DNA of 64,000 bases from Soehngenia longivitae (lineage in GTDB: Bacteria > Bacillota > Clostridia > Tissierellales > Tissierellaceae). The DNA is taken from NCBI RefSeq assembly GCF_004684055.1, contig NZ_SRIB01000004.1, forward strand, positions 62,001-126,000, given 5' to 3'. The translations under genes were made by a program, and so were the position numbers. Position 1 is the stretch's first letter; each line of letters opens with the position of its first letter. The notes under the pieces are model-generated. The model saw nothing but the letters and a program-made list of their open reading frames with translations. It had not been told where the DNA came from and searched no databases. Of this stretch, positions 1 to 8,237 are shown in pieces.

Positions 1-193
1 TATCCCCGTATAAACCACCTATTGCTCTTTTTTTAGCTCCATCAACACTATTAAATAAAATAGGTGTTTTATTGTTGAAATGTTTTAATATAGCTCCAAG
101 TTCATATTCAGAAGATACATTTTGCTGACATATGAGCATATCCTTTGAAGCTTTAAGTTTTTCCAGAGTTGCTCTAAGCATTTGTGTTTCCAC
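1..193 (-). CDS. ubiD: UbiD-family decarboxylase, N-terminal part only (cut by window edge)
   Basis: Only the first ~64 codons lie in the window; the gene continues past the left edge. The product would be a prenylated-FMN-dependent (de)carboxylase. The visible part reads VETQMLRATLEKLK, then a segment with EYELGAILKHF and TPILFNSVDGAKK. This is the usual UbiD start: an N-terminal helix, the E-x-x-aILk helix, then the strand before the conserved gly-rich loop. The start is GTG, chosen because GGAGGT lies six bases before it; an ATG four codons in is the alternative. The ribosome site overlaps the stop codon of ubiX, only four bases away, so the two are translationally coupled. UbiX makes the cofactor UbiD needs. 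The substrate cannot be told from this fragment; the neighbouring ring-opening hydrolases suggest a heterocycle-derived acid (inference). Confidence 0.8.
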   Translation of the reverse strand, partial: METQMLRATLEKLKASKDMLICQQNVSSEYELGAILKHFNNKTPILFNSVDGAKKRAIGGLYGD

Positions 194-197
194 AATA

Positions 198-755
198 TCA
201 CCTCCCATCCCATCGGTTTACTAAATTATTCTCAATATTTAAATTATCTAAAATTCTACCAGTAAACTGTATAATTATATCTTCGATAGTGCTAGGATGA
301 TTATAGAAGCTAGCTATAGGGGGTAATATTTTAATCCCTAGTTTACTAAGTTTTAGCATGTTCTCTAGATGTATAGGGCTTAAAGGCGTTTCACGTGGAA
401 CCAACACTAATTTCTTACTTTCTTTAATAATTACATCACAAGCTCTAGTTAATAAGCTGTCAGAATATCCGTTAGCAATAGCAGACAAAGTTTTCATTGA
501 ACACGGTACAACAACCATTCCATCTACTTTAAATGATCCGCTGGCAATAGGAGCTCTAAAGTCATCATTATTATAATAATAATTTGCTAATTTGGATATT
601 TCCTCAATGCTTAAATCGCATTCGTGTTTTAAAACGAATTCCCCCATCTTTGAGACAACCAAATGTGTTTCGATATTCAGTTCTTTTAATGCTTTAAGTA
701 AAGATACTGCATATATAGCTCCGCTTCCTCCTGTAATTCCAACTATAACGCGCAT
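198..755 (-). CDS. ubiX: UbiX flavin prenyltransferase
   Basis: 185-residue flavoprotein that prenylates FMN to make the UbiD cofactor. The N-terminus reads MRVIVGITGGSGAIYAV, the family's FMN-binding glycine loop (G-T/S-G-A). A mid-protein segment with VVVPCSMKTLSAIANG and a later KLVLVPRETPLSPIHLENM give the conserved Ser/Lys/Arg-Glu prenyl-phosphate site. Length is normal for UbiX/Pad1. An upstream GTG could add four residues, but the ATG with GGGG six bases before it begins right at the beta strand. It is the third gene of a leftward run (cyclic amidohydrolase, cysteine hydrolase, ubiX, ubiD). Bacterial ubiquinone synthesis is not implied: ubiX/ubiD pairs in anaerobes usually serve aromatic or heteroaromatic acid decarboxylation. 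Confidence 0.92.
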   Translation of the reverse strand: MRVIVGITGGSGAIYAVSLLKALKELNIETHLVVSKMGEFVLKHECDLSIEEISKLANYYYNNDDFRAPIASGSFKVDGMVVVPCSMKTLSAIANGYSDSLLTRACDVIIKESKKLVLVPRETPLSPIHLENMLKLSKLGIKILPPIASFYNHPSTIEDIIIQFTGRILDNLNIENNLVNRWDGR

Positions 756-780
756 TTCTGTCCCCACTTTCGTTTAAATA

Positions 781-805
781 CTAGGCGAGCAATTGCTCGC
801 CTTAG
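781..805 (-). terminator. Intercistronic stem-loop (attenuator or weak terminator)
   Basis: A perfect inverted repeat, GGCGAGCAATTGCTCGCC at 784-801, flanked by CTA/TAG, sits directly after the stop codon of the cysteine hydrolase gene and before ubiX. The run after it on the minus strand (TATTTAAAC) is only partly U-rich. It may lower ubiXD expression relative to the upstream genes or protect the upstream mRNA end, rather than stop all transcription. Confidence 0.55.
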
Positions 806-1417
806 TTATTCAACTTTATTCTCTTTGTCTCCTCCACCTTCCCATGGATCAAGTCCTTTATCCCACGCTTCCATATATTCATCAACTGTCATAACTTTTG
901 TAAATATGCTCAAATCTCTTAATCCAGATTGATGCATTTCTTCAGTTTTAGATTGTACTGCATCACTTAGAGTAATGACTTTATAAGCATAATACAATGC
1001 GTCTGAAGCAGAACTTCTAACACATACATTTGTCCATGTTCCTGTGACGACAATTGTATCAATTTTTTCTTCTCTGCAATATAAATCTAAGTCAGTGTGA
1101 GCAAATGCACTATGTCTTCTTTTTTGTACAATGTATTCATTTTCTAATGGTCTTAATTCATCTATAAAATCAGAGCCCCATGTACCTTTTACAGCATGAA
1201 CTGGTCTAACTTTGAAATCAGCATCATTTTTTCTATGAGCTTCTTGGATGAAAATAAGTTGAATATCATCATTTCCATTTTTATTTCTCTCTCTTACCCA
1301 ATTAAATAATTTTTGCATTGTAGGTATTATTTTTCTGCTATTAGGGCAATACAAAACTCCATTTGGGTCAGCAAAATCATTAAGCATATCTATTACTAAA
1401 ATTGCGTGTTTAGCCAT
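806..1417 (-). CDS. Isochorismatase-fold cysteine hydrolase
   Basis: 203-residue cysteine hydrolase of the isochorismatase/nicotinamidase superfamily, expected to cleave an amide or carbamoyl bond in the cytoplasm. The catalytic triad is visible: Asp10 in ILVIDMLNDF, Lys99 in YIVQKRRHSAF, and Cys132 in TGTWTNVCVRSSASDA, with the usual cis-peptide region just before the Cys. Close family functions include N-carbamoylsarcosine amidase, ureidoacrylate hydrolase, maleamate hydrolase and nicotinamidase; sequence alone does not choose between them. It begins at ATG after GGAGGAAGA and lies 50 bases downstream of the cyclic amidohydrolase. Opening a ring amide and then removing a carbamoyl or amide group is a sensible two-step order (inference). 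The acidic, glycine-rich C-terminal tail is unremarkable. Confidence 0.9.
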   Translation of the reverse strand: MAKHAILVIDMLNDFADPNGVLYCPNSRKIIPTMQKLFNWVRERNKNGNDDIQLIFIQEAHRKNDADFKVRPVHAVKGTWGSDFIDELRPLENEYIVQKRRHSAFAHTDLDLYCREEKIDTIVVTGTWTNVCVRSSASDALYYAYKVITLSDAVQSKTEEMHQSGLRDLSIFTKVMTVDEYMEAWDKGLDPWEGGGDKENKVE

Positions 1418-1467
1418 TTTATTCTTCCTCCATTATATTTTAGTTTAGAGATTTATTCAATAATATA

Positions 1468-3069
1468 TTAAAAAGTCAATCTTCTTGGAAGCACCTGTAT
1501 GCTTTGTCTCTTAACAAATTGACCAAATCCCGGTTTTACTTTTATACCTCTTATACCTCTTATGTGCTTATCAATTACTTCTGGATGGTTTTTCCTGTAA
1601 CTGTTTTCATATTCTTTACTATGCAAGTGTGGATATTCTTTTAATATGTCTTTGTATCTTTCCTCTAATCCTTCAGGATAATTGTGAACAATTCTTTGTA
1701 AATCTTCATCAGTCATTTTTGCTAATTCGCTTTCATCATTGTCTTCATAAATTAAAGTCCCTCTTAAAATAGTTTTAGCAACTTTACCCTTTAGTTCCAT
1801 ACCTTCCAAAGGAGTATATCCACACATTGAAGCAAGTTTCTTAGGATCAACTTTCCATCTCTTATCCAAATCAATGATTGTGAAATCTGCATCTGAGCCT
1901 ATATTCATTGCTCCCTTTTTAGGATAAATTCCATAATGTTTTGCTGCATTTGTTGATAATACTTCTACTAATTTACTTAATGATAATCTACCTTTATTGT
2001 AGCCTTCACTAATTAATACTGGCACCATCGTTTCAACACCAGGAATCCCAGGGAAAGATGTCCATATGTTCATTCCTTTGCTAAATTTCTCACTCTCTAA
2101 CTCGTAGGGAGCGTGGTCAGTAGCCATAAAATCAACGCTGCCGTTTCTTAAACCCTCCCATAACTCTTCATTGTCCTTTTTAGTTCTAAGAGGTGGAGCA
2201 ATTTTAGCTAATGGACCGTATTTTGTCATTGCTTCCTGATAGTTTAAGGTTAAATAATGTGGACATGTCTCACTTGTTACATTGAGTCCTCTTTTCTTAC
2301 CTTCACCAATCAATTTTGCGCCTATTCCTGTGCTCATATGAACTATATGGAGTCTAGCACCTGTATGTTCAGCAAAGCTAATTCCTAGTTCTATAGCAAC
2401 CTTTTCAGCAAGTTCTAACCTTGCTTCAGCCCATGCTGGCCCATCTGTCCTTCCTTCTCTTTGTAATTTTTTTACATAATAATCGCACATAGCATAATTT
2501 TCTGCATGAATCCCTATAGGTAATCCTGTCTTTGCAACTTCTGTGAATGCTTCTAGCATCTCTGGATCATCAACTCTAGGATATGTTGGAACAGAAGGTG
2601 TCATATAGGCTTTATATGCAACCACGCCATACTCTGCTTGTTCTTCAACATTATGTAGCCACCCGTTTCTAACATCCTCACCAGTGACCCCACCCCAAAA
2701 TGCAAAATCTACCAGAGCTTGCGGGCTGACAGCATCTAACTTCAATTTTAATTGTTCTACTGATCTAACTGATGGCACAGAACAACAAGGCATATCAATA
2801 ATTGTTGTCACTCCTCCAGCAGCTGCAGAAGCAGTACCTGTTAGAAAATTTTCTCTGTGAGGAAACCCTTGATACATAAAATGTGTGTGTGAATCAATAC
2901 ATCCAGGTAATGTCAAGTGACCATTTGCATCAATTATTTCTTTCGCATCTATTCCGTCGATGTTATCAATAAACCCAGCAATCTTCTCATCTTTTACCAA
3001 TATGTTTGTCAATGTAGTTTCATCTGCTTGTGGTATTCTTGCATTTTTGATAATTACATCATACATCAT
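1468..3069 (-). CDS. Cyclic amidohydrolase (hydantoinase / dihydropyrimidinase / allantoinase type)
   Basis: 533-residue TIM-barrel metal-dependent hydrolase that should open a cyclic amide ring. Binuclear-site residues are all present: H61 and H63 in CIDSHTHF, the candidate carboxylated lysine K153 in VVAYKAYM, H188 in IGIHAENY, H244 in HIVHMSTG and D318 in FMATDHAPY. The pattern is closest to allantoinase/hydantoinase. The protein is about 70-80 residues longer than usual; the extra part is a C-terminal tail with KEYENSYRKNHPEVI and a basic end. ATG start follows AGGAGG. It is the first gene of the leftward cluster, faces the divergent cyclase gene across about 200 bases, and lies near pucR and guaD. 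That favours a purine- or pyrimidine-derived substrate, but this is inference. Confidence 0.9.
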   Translation of the reverse strand: MMYDVIIKNARIPQADETTLTNILVKDEKIAGFIDNIDGIDAKEIIDANGHLTLPGCIDSHTHFMYQGFPHRENFLTGTASAAAGGVTTIIDMPCCSVPSVRSVEQLKLKLDAVSPQALVDFAFWGGVTGEDVRNGWLHNVEEQAEYGVVAYKAYMTPSVPTYPRVDDPEMLEAFTEVAKTGLPIGIHAENYAMCDYYVKKLQREGRTDGPAWAEARLELAEKVAIELGISFAEHTGARLHIVHMSTGIGAKLIGEGKKRGLNVTSETCPHYLTLNYQEAMTKYGPLAKIAPPLRTKKDNEELWEGLRNGSVDFMATDHAPYELESEKFSKGMNIWTSFPGIPGVETMVPVLISEGYNKGRLSLSKLVEVLSTNAAKHYGIYPKKGAMNIGSDADFTIIDLDKRWKVDPKKLASMCGYTPLEGMELKGKVAKTILRGTLIYEDNDESELAKMTDEDLQRIVHNYPEGLEERYKDILKEYPHLHSKEYENSYRKNHPEVIDKHIRGIRGIKVKPGFGQFVKRQSIQVLPRRLTF

Positions 3070-3272
3070 AATCCCTCCTAAAATATATTTACATATTTAT
3101 ACTATCACAATTACATATAATAAACTTTGTGAATATTTAATAAATTTTTATAATAAAAACAGTATAATATATTTTTACTTTGTTGATTTATTATAATGAT
3201 TTGTAAAACATTTATATAGATAAAAAAAATAAATATCATATAATATTATTAACATATGAAAGAGGTGATTTT

Positions 3273-3968
3273 ATGGCCCTTAAAATTGTAGATTTATCCC
3301 AAGAGATTTTTCAAGGAATGTCAATTTTTCCAATGCACCAAAAAACTTTTATTATGACCAATATGACATATGAAGAAAACATGATGGAAACGGGGAGTAA
3401 AACGTTGGGGTTTTCAGCAAGAAATTTACTTATCAGTGAACATTGTGGTACACATAGTGACGGAATAAGTGAATTTAAAGAAAATGCTTTGACTATTGAT
3501 AAGATGTCTTTAGATTACTTTTTTGGTTCTGCCATATGCTTAGACTTAAGCAGTGTAACATATCCAGATTATATTGAAGTTAAAGATTTAAGAAAAGCTT
3601 TGGAAAAATCAAAACAAGAAATAAGAAAGAATGACATTGTATTACTTTATACTGGCCATTATGACCGTTTTTACGGTACCGAAAACTACCAAAAACAATA
3701 TACCGGCCTTAGCTATGAAGCTGCAAAGTTTTTAGCTGAAAGTGGAGTTATAAATATTGGAGTTGATTCACCTGCCATTGATTTGACACCAGATGATATA
3801 AATTTTTCAGGTCATATGATCTGTGCAGAATACGATATAACAAATACTGAAAATTTATGTAACCTCGACAAGTTAGTTAACAAGAGATTTCTTTATATTG
3901 GATTACCATTAAAAATCAGAGATGGTTCCGGTTCTCCAATTAGAGCTATCGCTGTATTAGAAGAATAA
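3273..3968 (+). CDS. Cyclase-family (kynurenine formamidase-like) metal hydrolase
   Basis: 231-residue member of the cyclase family (PF04199 type), which contains kynurenine formamidases, isatin hydrolases and related ring-opening amidases. The metal motif usually reads H-x-G-T-H-x-D-x-P-x-H; here it is HCGTHSDGISE at residues 57-67. H57, H61 and D63 are kept, but the Pro position is Ile and the last His position is Glu67. Glu could still bind metal, so the protein is probably active but may differ in specificity. Later conserved parts (IVLLYTGHYDRF, NIGVDSPAID, GHMICAEYDI, IGLPLKIRDGSGSPIRAI) fit the family. ATG follows AGAGGTGA. It is transcribed divergently from the amidohydrolase/UbiXD genes and is likely part of the same pathway. 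Confidence 0.85.
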   Translation: MALKIVDLSQEIFQGMSIFPMHQKTFIMTNMTYEENMMETGSKTLGFSARNLLISEHCGTHSDGISEFKENALTIDKMSLDYFFGSAICLDLSSVTYPDYIEVKDLRKALEKSKQEIRKNDIVLLYTGHYDRFYGTENYQKQYTGLSYEAAKFLAESGVINIGVDSPAIDLTPDDINFSGHMICAEYDITNTENLCNLDKLVNKRFLYIGLPLKIRDGSGSPIRAIAVLEE

Positions 3969-3990
3969 GACTTAAGTCTTATTCTTCTAA
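3957..3990. terminator. 34-bp perfect palindrome between convergent genes
   Basis: The sequence from 3957 to 3990 is a perfect palindrome with 17-base arms (arm: TTAGAAGAATAAGACTT). It overlaps the stop codon of the cyclase gene and lies just before the 3' end of pucR, which converges on it. The position suits a two-way terminator, but neither strand has a strong U-run after the stem. Confidence 0.55.
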
Positions 3991-4000
3991 TAAAATACTT

Positions 4001-5665
4001 TTATATCATTTGTTTTATTTTCAACGCAATTTCAAGATTTAGCCTATCATTTGAATCGTTTAAATTAGTTCCTGTTATTTCTTGTATGCGATTAATTCTA
4101 TATAGAATAGTATTATAATGCGTGTATAAGGTTTCTGACATTTTTGTTAAATTTCCATTGCATTCAAAATAACAATTAAGAGTTTTTACCAGTTCAGTAG
4201 ATTTCTTTTCATCGTAATCTACAAGTGGTTTAAGAGTAGTATTGTAAAAATCATATAATTCTTCAGTTAAAGAATCTTGACAAAGTATTTTAAACACTCC
4301 AAGTTCTTCATATGTTATTATTGTCCTATTCGTTAACTCTTTACCAGTTCTTATAGTCCTTAAAGCATCAGAAAAGCTCTTATTCGCATTATCCAATCCT
4401 CGATATATCCTTCCAACACCTATTCTCAAGTCTACATTATCTAGTCTTTTCTTTATAGCTTCATATATATTTAAATTAAAATCATTGAGTTTTTTCTTAT
4501 AATCGTTAGTATTAACAAATTCTAATAGTATCTGTATCCCATTTAGTTTAGTTGATACTATGCCATTTAAGTAGAAATTCTTCATAGCTTCCTCAATAGA
4601 TGAGACTACTTGATTAGAATGTTTTCTCAAATAATCAAATAAAAAATCATCATCTTCATTATCTAAGTTAGGAAATTTAAAACTCATAACTTCTACAACA
4701 TAATAATCATTAGGCGCTAAATTGAAAAAGTGTGCTCTGTCTAGTGCTTTCCTTTTTCTCTTCGTGTCAGATGAAATTAAATCCTCAAAAAATTCTGATC
4801 TATAGTTTATTTCTACCTCTTTTACATTTAACTCTTGAAGTATAAATAATGAAATAATTGTAGAAGCTGATTCCATAATGGATAAGTCAAATCCTCCAAG
4901 TGGAGTATTGATAGACCAAGATATAATATATCCATGTACCTCTTCTTTTAATATTATTGGAATAGCCATTCTATCGACATACTTACCTGATATAATAACC
5001 TTATCTTCATACATCTTTTTGGATCTAAAATTAATGCTATTATCGGAAAATTTTTTTAAATCTTTCTTTAAATCTATTGTCGTGTTCTCTGGAATATCTT
5101 GAAATAACTCATAAGCAACGTCTTGATGTTTCATTTTAAGCGCAACTGGATTTTTAATATTGTTATAAACAACATCTAAAACATCTTCCATCGATTTGCC
5201 ATCAAGCATTATTTCCATGAACTTTTCATGAGCTTTCTCGATCCTTTCAAGGAGAGATGTTTGCTTATTGTATATTTGTTTCATAACCTCCATAAGAATT
5301 TCAGATAGTGGTAAAGAAGGATCTATTTCGATAATTGGAAAATTTAATTCTTCTGCATATGCTAATATTTCATCACTCATATTTGTCAAGTAAGGAGATA
5401 TTTTTATGCCAATACCAGCTAAGTTCTGTTCTTTAGCATTTAATATTATACTTTTTTGATAGTCTTTATCAGCTTTATTGAAAGAATAAGCAGTAGTCAA
5501 TAGAAGTTCTCCGCTTTTTACCCAATCAAAAATGTCTGGGTCTGCAATTATATTCACTCTAGAAACAGTATTTCTTATTCCTTTAAAACCTGATATCAAT
5601 TTACATTTACTCATCAAAGGTAAGTTTAAAACATCTTCTAAACTAATACCATTTTGCCTAGGCAT
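4001..5665 (-). CDS. pucR: PucR-family transcriptional regulator
   Basis: 554-residue activator/repressor with the PucR architecture. An N-terminal PucR domain (about 1-125, opening with ISLEDVLNLPLM and containing GELLLTTAYSF) is followed by a GAF-like/linker part. A degenerate GGDEF-like domain with LRIGVGRIYRGLDNANKSF comes next (about 290-440). The PucR C-terminal helix-turn-helix ends the protein (about 495-550: YFECNGNLTKMSETLYTHYN, TILYRINRIQEITG). Family members control purine, allantoin, amino acid or carbohydrate use, often sensing a pathway metabolite. It sits between guaD and the hydrolase cluster, so it is the likely regulator of both (inference). The ATG start follows AAGAGGTGG. 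A small inverted repeat lies just upstream. Confidence 0.9.
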   Translation of the reverse strand: MPRQNGISLEDVLNLPLMSKCKLISGFKGIRNTVSRVNIIADPDIFDWVKSGELLLTTAYSFNKADKDYQKSIILNAKEQNLAGIGIKISPYLTNMSDEILAYAEELNFPIIEIDPSLPLSEILMEVMKQIYNKQTSLLERIEKAHEKFMEIMLDGKSMEDVLDVVYNNIKNPVALKMKHQDVAYELFQDIPENTTIDLKKDLKKFSDNSINFRSKKMYEDKVIISGKYVDRMAIPIILKEEVHGYIISWSINTPLGGFDLSIMESASTIISLFILQELNVKEVEINYRSEFFEDLISSDTKRKRKALDRAHFFNLAPNDYYVVEVMSFKFPNLDNEDDDFLFDYLRKHSNQVVSSIEEAMKNFYLNGIVSTKLNGIQILLEFVNTNDYKKKLNDFNLNIYEAIKKRLDNVDLRIGVGRIYRGLDNANKSFSDALRTIRTGKELTNRTIITYEELGVFKILCQDSLTEELYDFYNTTLKPLVDYDEKKSTELVKTLNCYFECNGNLTKMSETLYTHYNTILYRINRIQEITGTNLNDSNDRLNLEIALKIKQMI

Positions 5666-5687
5666 ATTACTACCACCTCTTAATTTT

Positions 5688-5709
5688 CTATACTTTTTTT
5701 TAAGTATAG
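5688..5709 (-). promoter_or_regulatory. Inverted repeat in the guaD-pucR gap
   Basis: CTATACTT at 5688-5695 and AAGTATAG at 5702-5709 are separated by six T on the plus strand. The repeat lies 23-44 bases upstream of the pucR start, in the 66-base gap after guaD. It could be a pucR autoregulatory site or a small transcription attenuator. TATACT on the minus strand also resembles a -10 box, so a pucR promoter here is possible. Confidence 0.35.
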
Positions 5710-5731
5710 CACAGCGATAAGTAGAAGTCTA

Positions 5732-6988
5732 TCAGCTTACCTTATCAGCATCTACATATACTCCTATAATATTATTTTCATTTCCTGAATAGATGTACTT
5801 TTGTAGTCTATCTAAAACATCAAATTTGTTAATGTCTGATAAATTACTATCATCTATTATCAATAAATCTGCATTATAACCTCTTTCAAAACTACCAACG
5901 TGTTCAAAAAATTTACCTCCACCTTTAGTTGCCATATAAAAGACTTCAGAAAATGAAAGAGGATATAATTCCTTATTAGATTCTAACCACTTAATCTTAG
6001 AAGCTTGAATTGTACTTACTATTGATTGGGGTATGCTTAAAGTGTTTCCGCCAGAAATATCACTCCCTAAACCAACATCTACACCATAATCTAAATATTT
6101 TCTAACAGGCATTATGCCACTGGATAAATTGAAATTAGATATTGCACAATGAGCAGCAAAAACTCCATTCTTTTTCATCAATTCAATTTCTTCATCAGAA
6201 GTGTATATGCAATGAGCCATTACAGTTTTGGTTTGCCCGAACAACCCAAACTTATTGTAAACGCTAGCATAGTTCTCAATATCAGGATGCAATTCCTTAA
6301 CCCACTTGACTTCATTTGTATTTTCACTTAAATGCGATTGAACTGGTACATTGTACTTAATAGCTAGTTTTGACAACCCTTCCATCAATTCAGGTGAACA
6401 GGATGGCACAAATCTTGGTGTAATAATAGGTTTTACTCTGTTACTTTTTGAACTCAATATTATTTCTTCAGTTTCTTCAATAGAATAATTGGTGTTCTCA
6501 CATAATTCATCAATTGTATTTCTGTCCATATTTACTTTCCCAACATATGCTCTTAATTTAGCCTTATCCAATAAATCCATTAAAAACATTGTGCTTTCTT
6601 TGTGAATTGTTGAATAGATTACTGAGCTGGTTGTCCCTTTGTTTATGAGATCAGATACAAATTTAGTATATGCTGTTTTGGCATATTCTAAATCTCTAAA
6701 CTTTGCTTCCTCTGGAAATGTGTATGTGTTTAACCATGGTATTAGTTCTTTATCCATACCTAAACCCATGTTTAAAAACTGAGATGAATGAAGATGAATA
6801 TCAACAAATCCTGGAATAATTAATTTATTTGTATAATCTAAATATTCGTAATCACTTGGAATACTTTCTATGTAATGCAATATGTCTTTTACCACTCCAT
6901 CCTCTACAACGAGATATGAATCTTTGTGAACTTCAAACGAATTTGAATTTTTAGTATAGATAATATCCCCTTTAAATATTTTTTTCAT
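5732..6988 (-). CDS. guaD: Guanine deaminase-like amidohydrolase
   Basis: 418-residue zinc aminohydrolase that should turn guanine into xanthine plus ammonia. Zinc ligands are H65 and H67 in FVDIHLHSSQ, H219 and the catalytic E222 in QSHLSEN, H259 in VMAHCIY and D310 in GLGSDISGG. The segment ELIPWLNTYTFPEE and TPRFVPSCSPEL are typical of guanine deaminase rather than of other ATZ/TRZ-type deaminases. Length is normal. ATG start follows AAGGAGAGAG. It is upstream of pucR in the same direction, which points to purine use. Related aminohydrolases acting on other purine-like rings cannot be fully excluded. Confidence 0.88.
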   Translation of the reverse strand: MKKIFKGDIIYTKNSNSFEVHKDSYLVVEDGVVKDILHYIESIPSDYEYLDYTNKLIIPGFVDIHLHSSQFLNMGLGMDKELIPWLNTYTFPEEAKFRDLEYAKTAYTKFVSDLINKGTTSSVIYSTIHKESTMFLMDLLDKAKLRAYVGKVNMDRNTIDELCENTNYSIEETEEIILSSKSNRVKPIITPRFVPSCSPELMEGLSKLAIKYNVPVQSHLSENTNEVKWVKELHPDIENYASVYNKFGLFGQTKTVMAHCIYTSDEEIELMKKNGVFAAHCAISNFNLSSGIMPVRKYLDYGVDVGLGSDISGGNTLSIPQSIVSTIQASKIKWLESNKELYPLSFSEVFYMATKGGGKFFEHVGSFERGYNADLLIIDDSNLSDINKFDVLDRLQKYIYSGNENNIIGVYVDADKVS

Positions 6989-7170
6989 AATCTCTCTCCT
7001 TGAATTATTATTGACTGTTACAATTATTATATATTATATATTCTTTAATATCATCATAGTATGTATATCTACTACAAAACAAACTTAGCATCAAATATTA
7101 TTTTATCATATTTAAACTATTTGGTGATAATTTATGTATTATTGTGGTATATATTACAAGAGGTGATATA

Positions 7171-8187
7171 ATGTTAACTTTTCAACCAATAAAAATAAGT
7201 AATCTATCTTTAAAAAATAGAATTGTAATGCCCCCTATGTGCATGTACTCAAGTGACGACAGTGGTTTCGTAAATGAGTTTCACAAAGTTCATTACATTT
7301 CGAGAGCTATAGGAGGAGTTGGTCTGATAATTCAAGAAGCCACGAGCGTAGAAAAAAGAGGGAGAATATCAGAAAACGACTTGGGAATTTGGGAAGATGA
7401 TCAAGTAGAAGGACTAAAAGAATTAGTAAGTGGTATCAAGAAACATGATTCAAAAGTTGCTATTCAACTTGCTCACGCAGGGAGAAAATGTGGAGTTAAA
7501 AATGAAGATATAATATCGTGCTCTCCTATTAATTTCAATGATGACTATAAAGTAGCACGTGAAATGACAATTGATGACATAAAGACAGTAGTCGAATCTT
7601 TCAAATTAGCTGCGATAAGAGCTTTAGAAGCAGATTATGATGCATTAGAGATACATGCAGCCCACGGTTATTTGATCCATCAATTTCTTTCTCCAATAAC
7701 TAATCATAGGAGTGATGAATATGGTGGGAGCTTAACCAATAGGGTTAAATTACTCAAAGAAATACTGATTTCTGTGCATCAAGTTTGGCCTAATGATAGA
7801 CCGATTATATTAAGAGTATCAGCGAGCGATTATGTAAAAGATGGTATTGACGTTTATATGATGAAAGATATTATAAATCAAATCAAGGATCTAATTGATA
7901 TCGTACATGTAAGTTCAGGAGGGCTTGTTTTAGCTCATATAAATATATTCCCTGGGTACCAGGTTAAATTTGCAGAATATCTTAAAATAGAAACAGGCTT
8001 ACCTACTATTGCTGTTGGATTAATAACAAATATTGAACAAGTCGAAGAGATATTAGGAAATAATAGGGCAGATTTAGTTGCTTTAGGAAGAGAACTATTG
8101 AGAAATCCGAATTGGGTTTTAAACAATGCAAATTCATCTGATGTTAAAATTCAATATCCCCCACAATATTTACGAGCATATAAATAA
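7171..8187 (+). CDS. NADH:flavin oxidoreductase, old yellow enzyme family (YqjM-like)
   Basis: 338-residue FMN-dependent ene-reductase. The N-terminus runs into PPMCMYSS, where Cys24 matches the FMN-tuning cysteine of the YqjM class. QLAHAGRK and the substrate-binding pair H162/H165 in EIHAAHGYLIHQF are followed by the FMN/phosphate segment NHRSDEYGGS and, near the end, LVALGREL. The size suits a stand-alone TIM barrel without the extra 4Fe-4S and NAD domains of 2,4-dienoyl-CoA reductases. An upstream GTG in frame would add nine residues, but AGAGGTGATATA directly before the ATG at 7171 decides the start. It is divergent from guaD. A role in reducing an unsaturated ring product of the nearby cluster is possible but not shown. 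Confidence 0.92.
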   Translation: MLTFQPIKISNLSLKNRIVMPPMCMYSSDDSGFVNEFHKVHYISRAIGGVGLIIQEATSVEKRGRISENDLGIWEDDQVEGLKELVSGIKKHDSKVAIQLAHAGRKCGVKNEDIISCSPINFNDDYKVAREMTIDDIKTVVESFKLAAIRALEADYDALEIHAAHGYLIHQFLSPITNHRSDEYGGSLTNRVKLLKEILISVHQVWPNDRPIILRVSASDYVKDGIDVYMMKDIINQIKDLIDIVHVSSGGLVLAHINIFPGYQVKFAEYLKIETGLPTIAVGLITNIEQVEEILGNNRADLVALGRELLRNPNWVLNNANSSDVKIQYPPQYLRAYK

Positions 8188-8233
8188 AAAATAAGTCACA
8201 AACGGGCTTACCACCTATTTGTGACTTATTTTT
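8187..8233. terminator. Bidirectional terminator
   Basis: A 16-bp perfect stem (AAAAATAAGTCACAAA at 8187-8202 with its complement at 8218-8233) has a 15-base loop and A/T tails on both sides. It separates the OYE gene from the convergent parvulin gene. Confidence 0.9.
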
Positions 8234-8237
8234 ATAG

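Noticed and set aside
358-576. Antisense open frames over ubiX, RND, ftsH, nuoF and other genes.
   Set aside because: They are shadows of conserved genes, without ribosome sites or family-like sequence.
3257-3272. A clear sigma-A promoter for the cyclase gene in 3070-3272.
   Set aside because: TATAAT occurs near 3240 but no acceptable -35 box lies at the right distance; the region is AT-rich and gives many chance matches.
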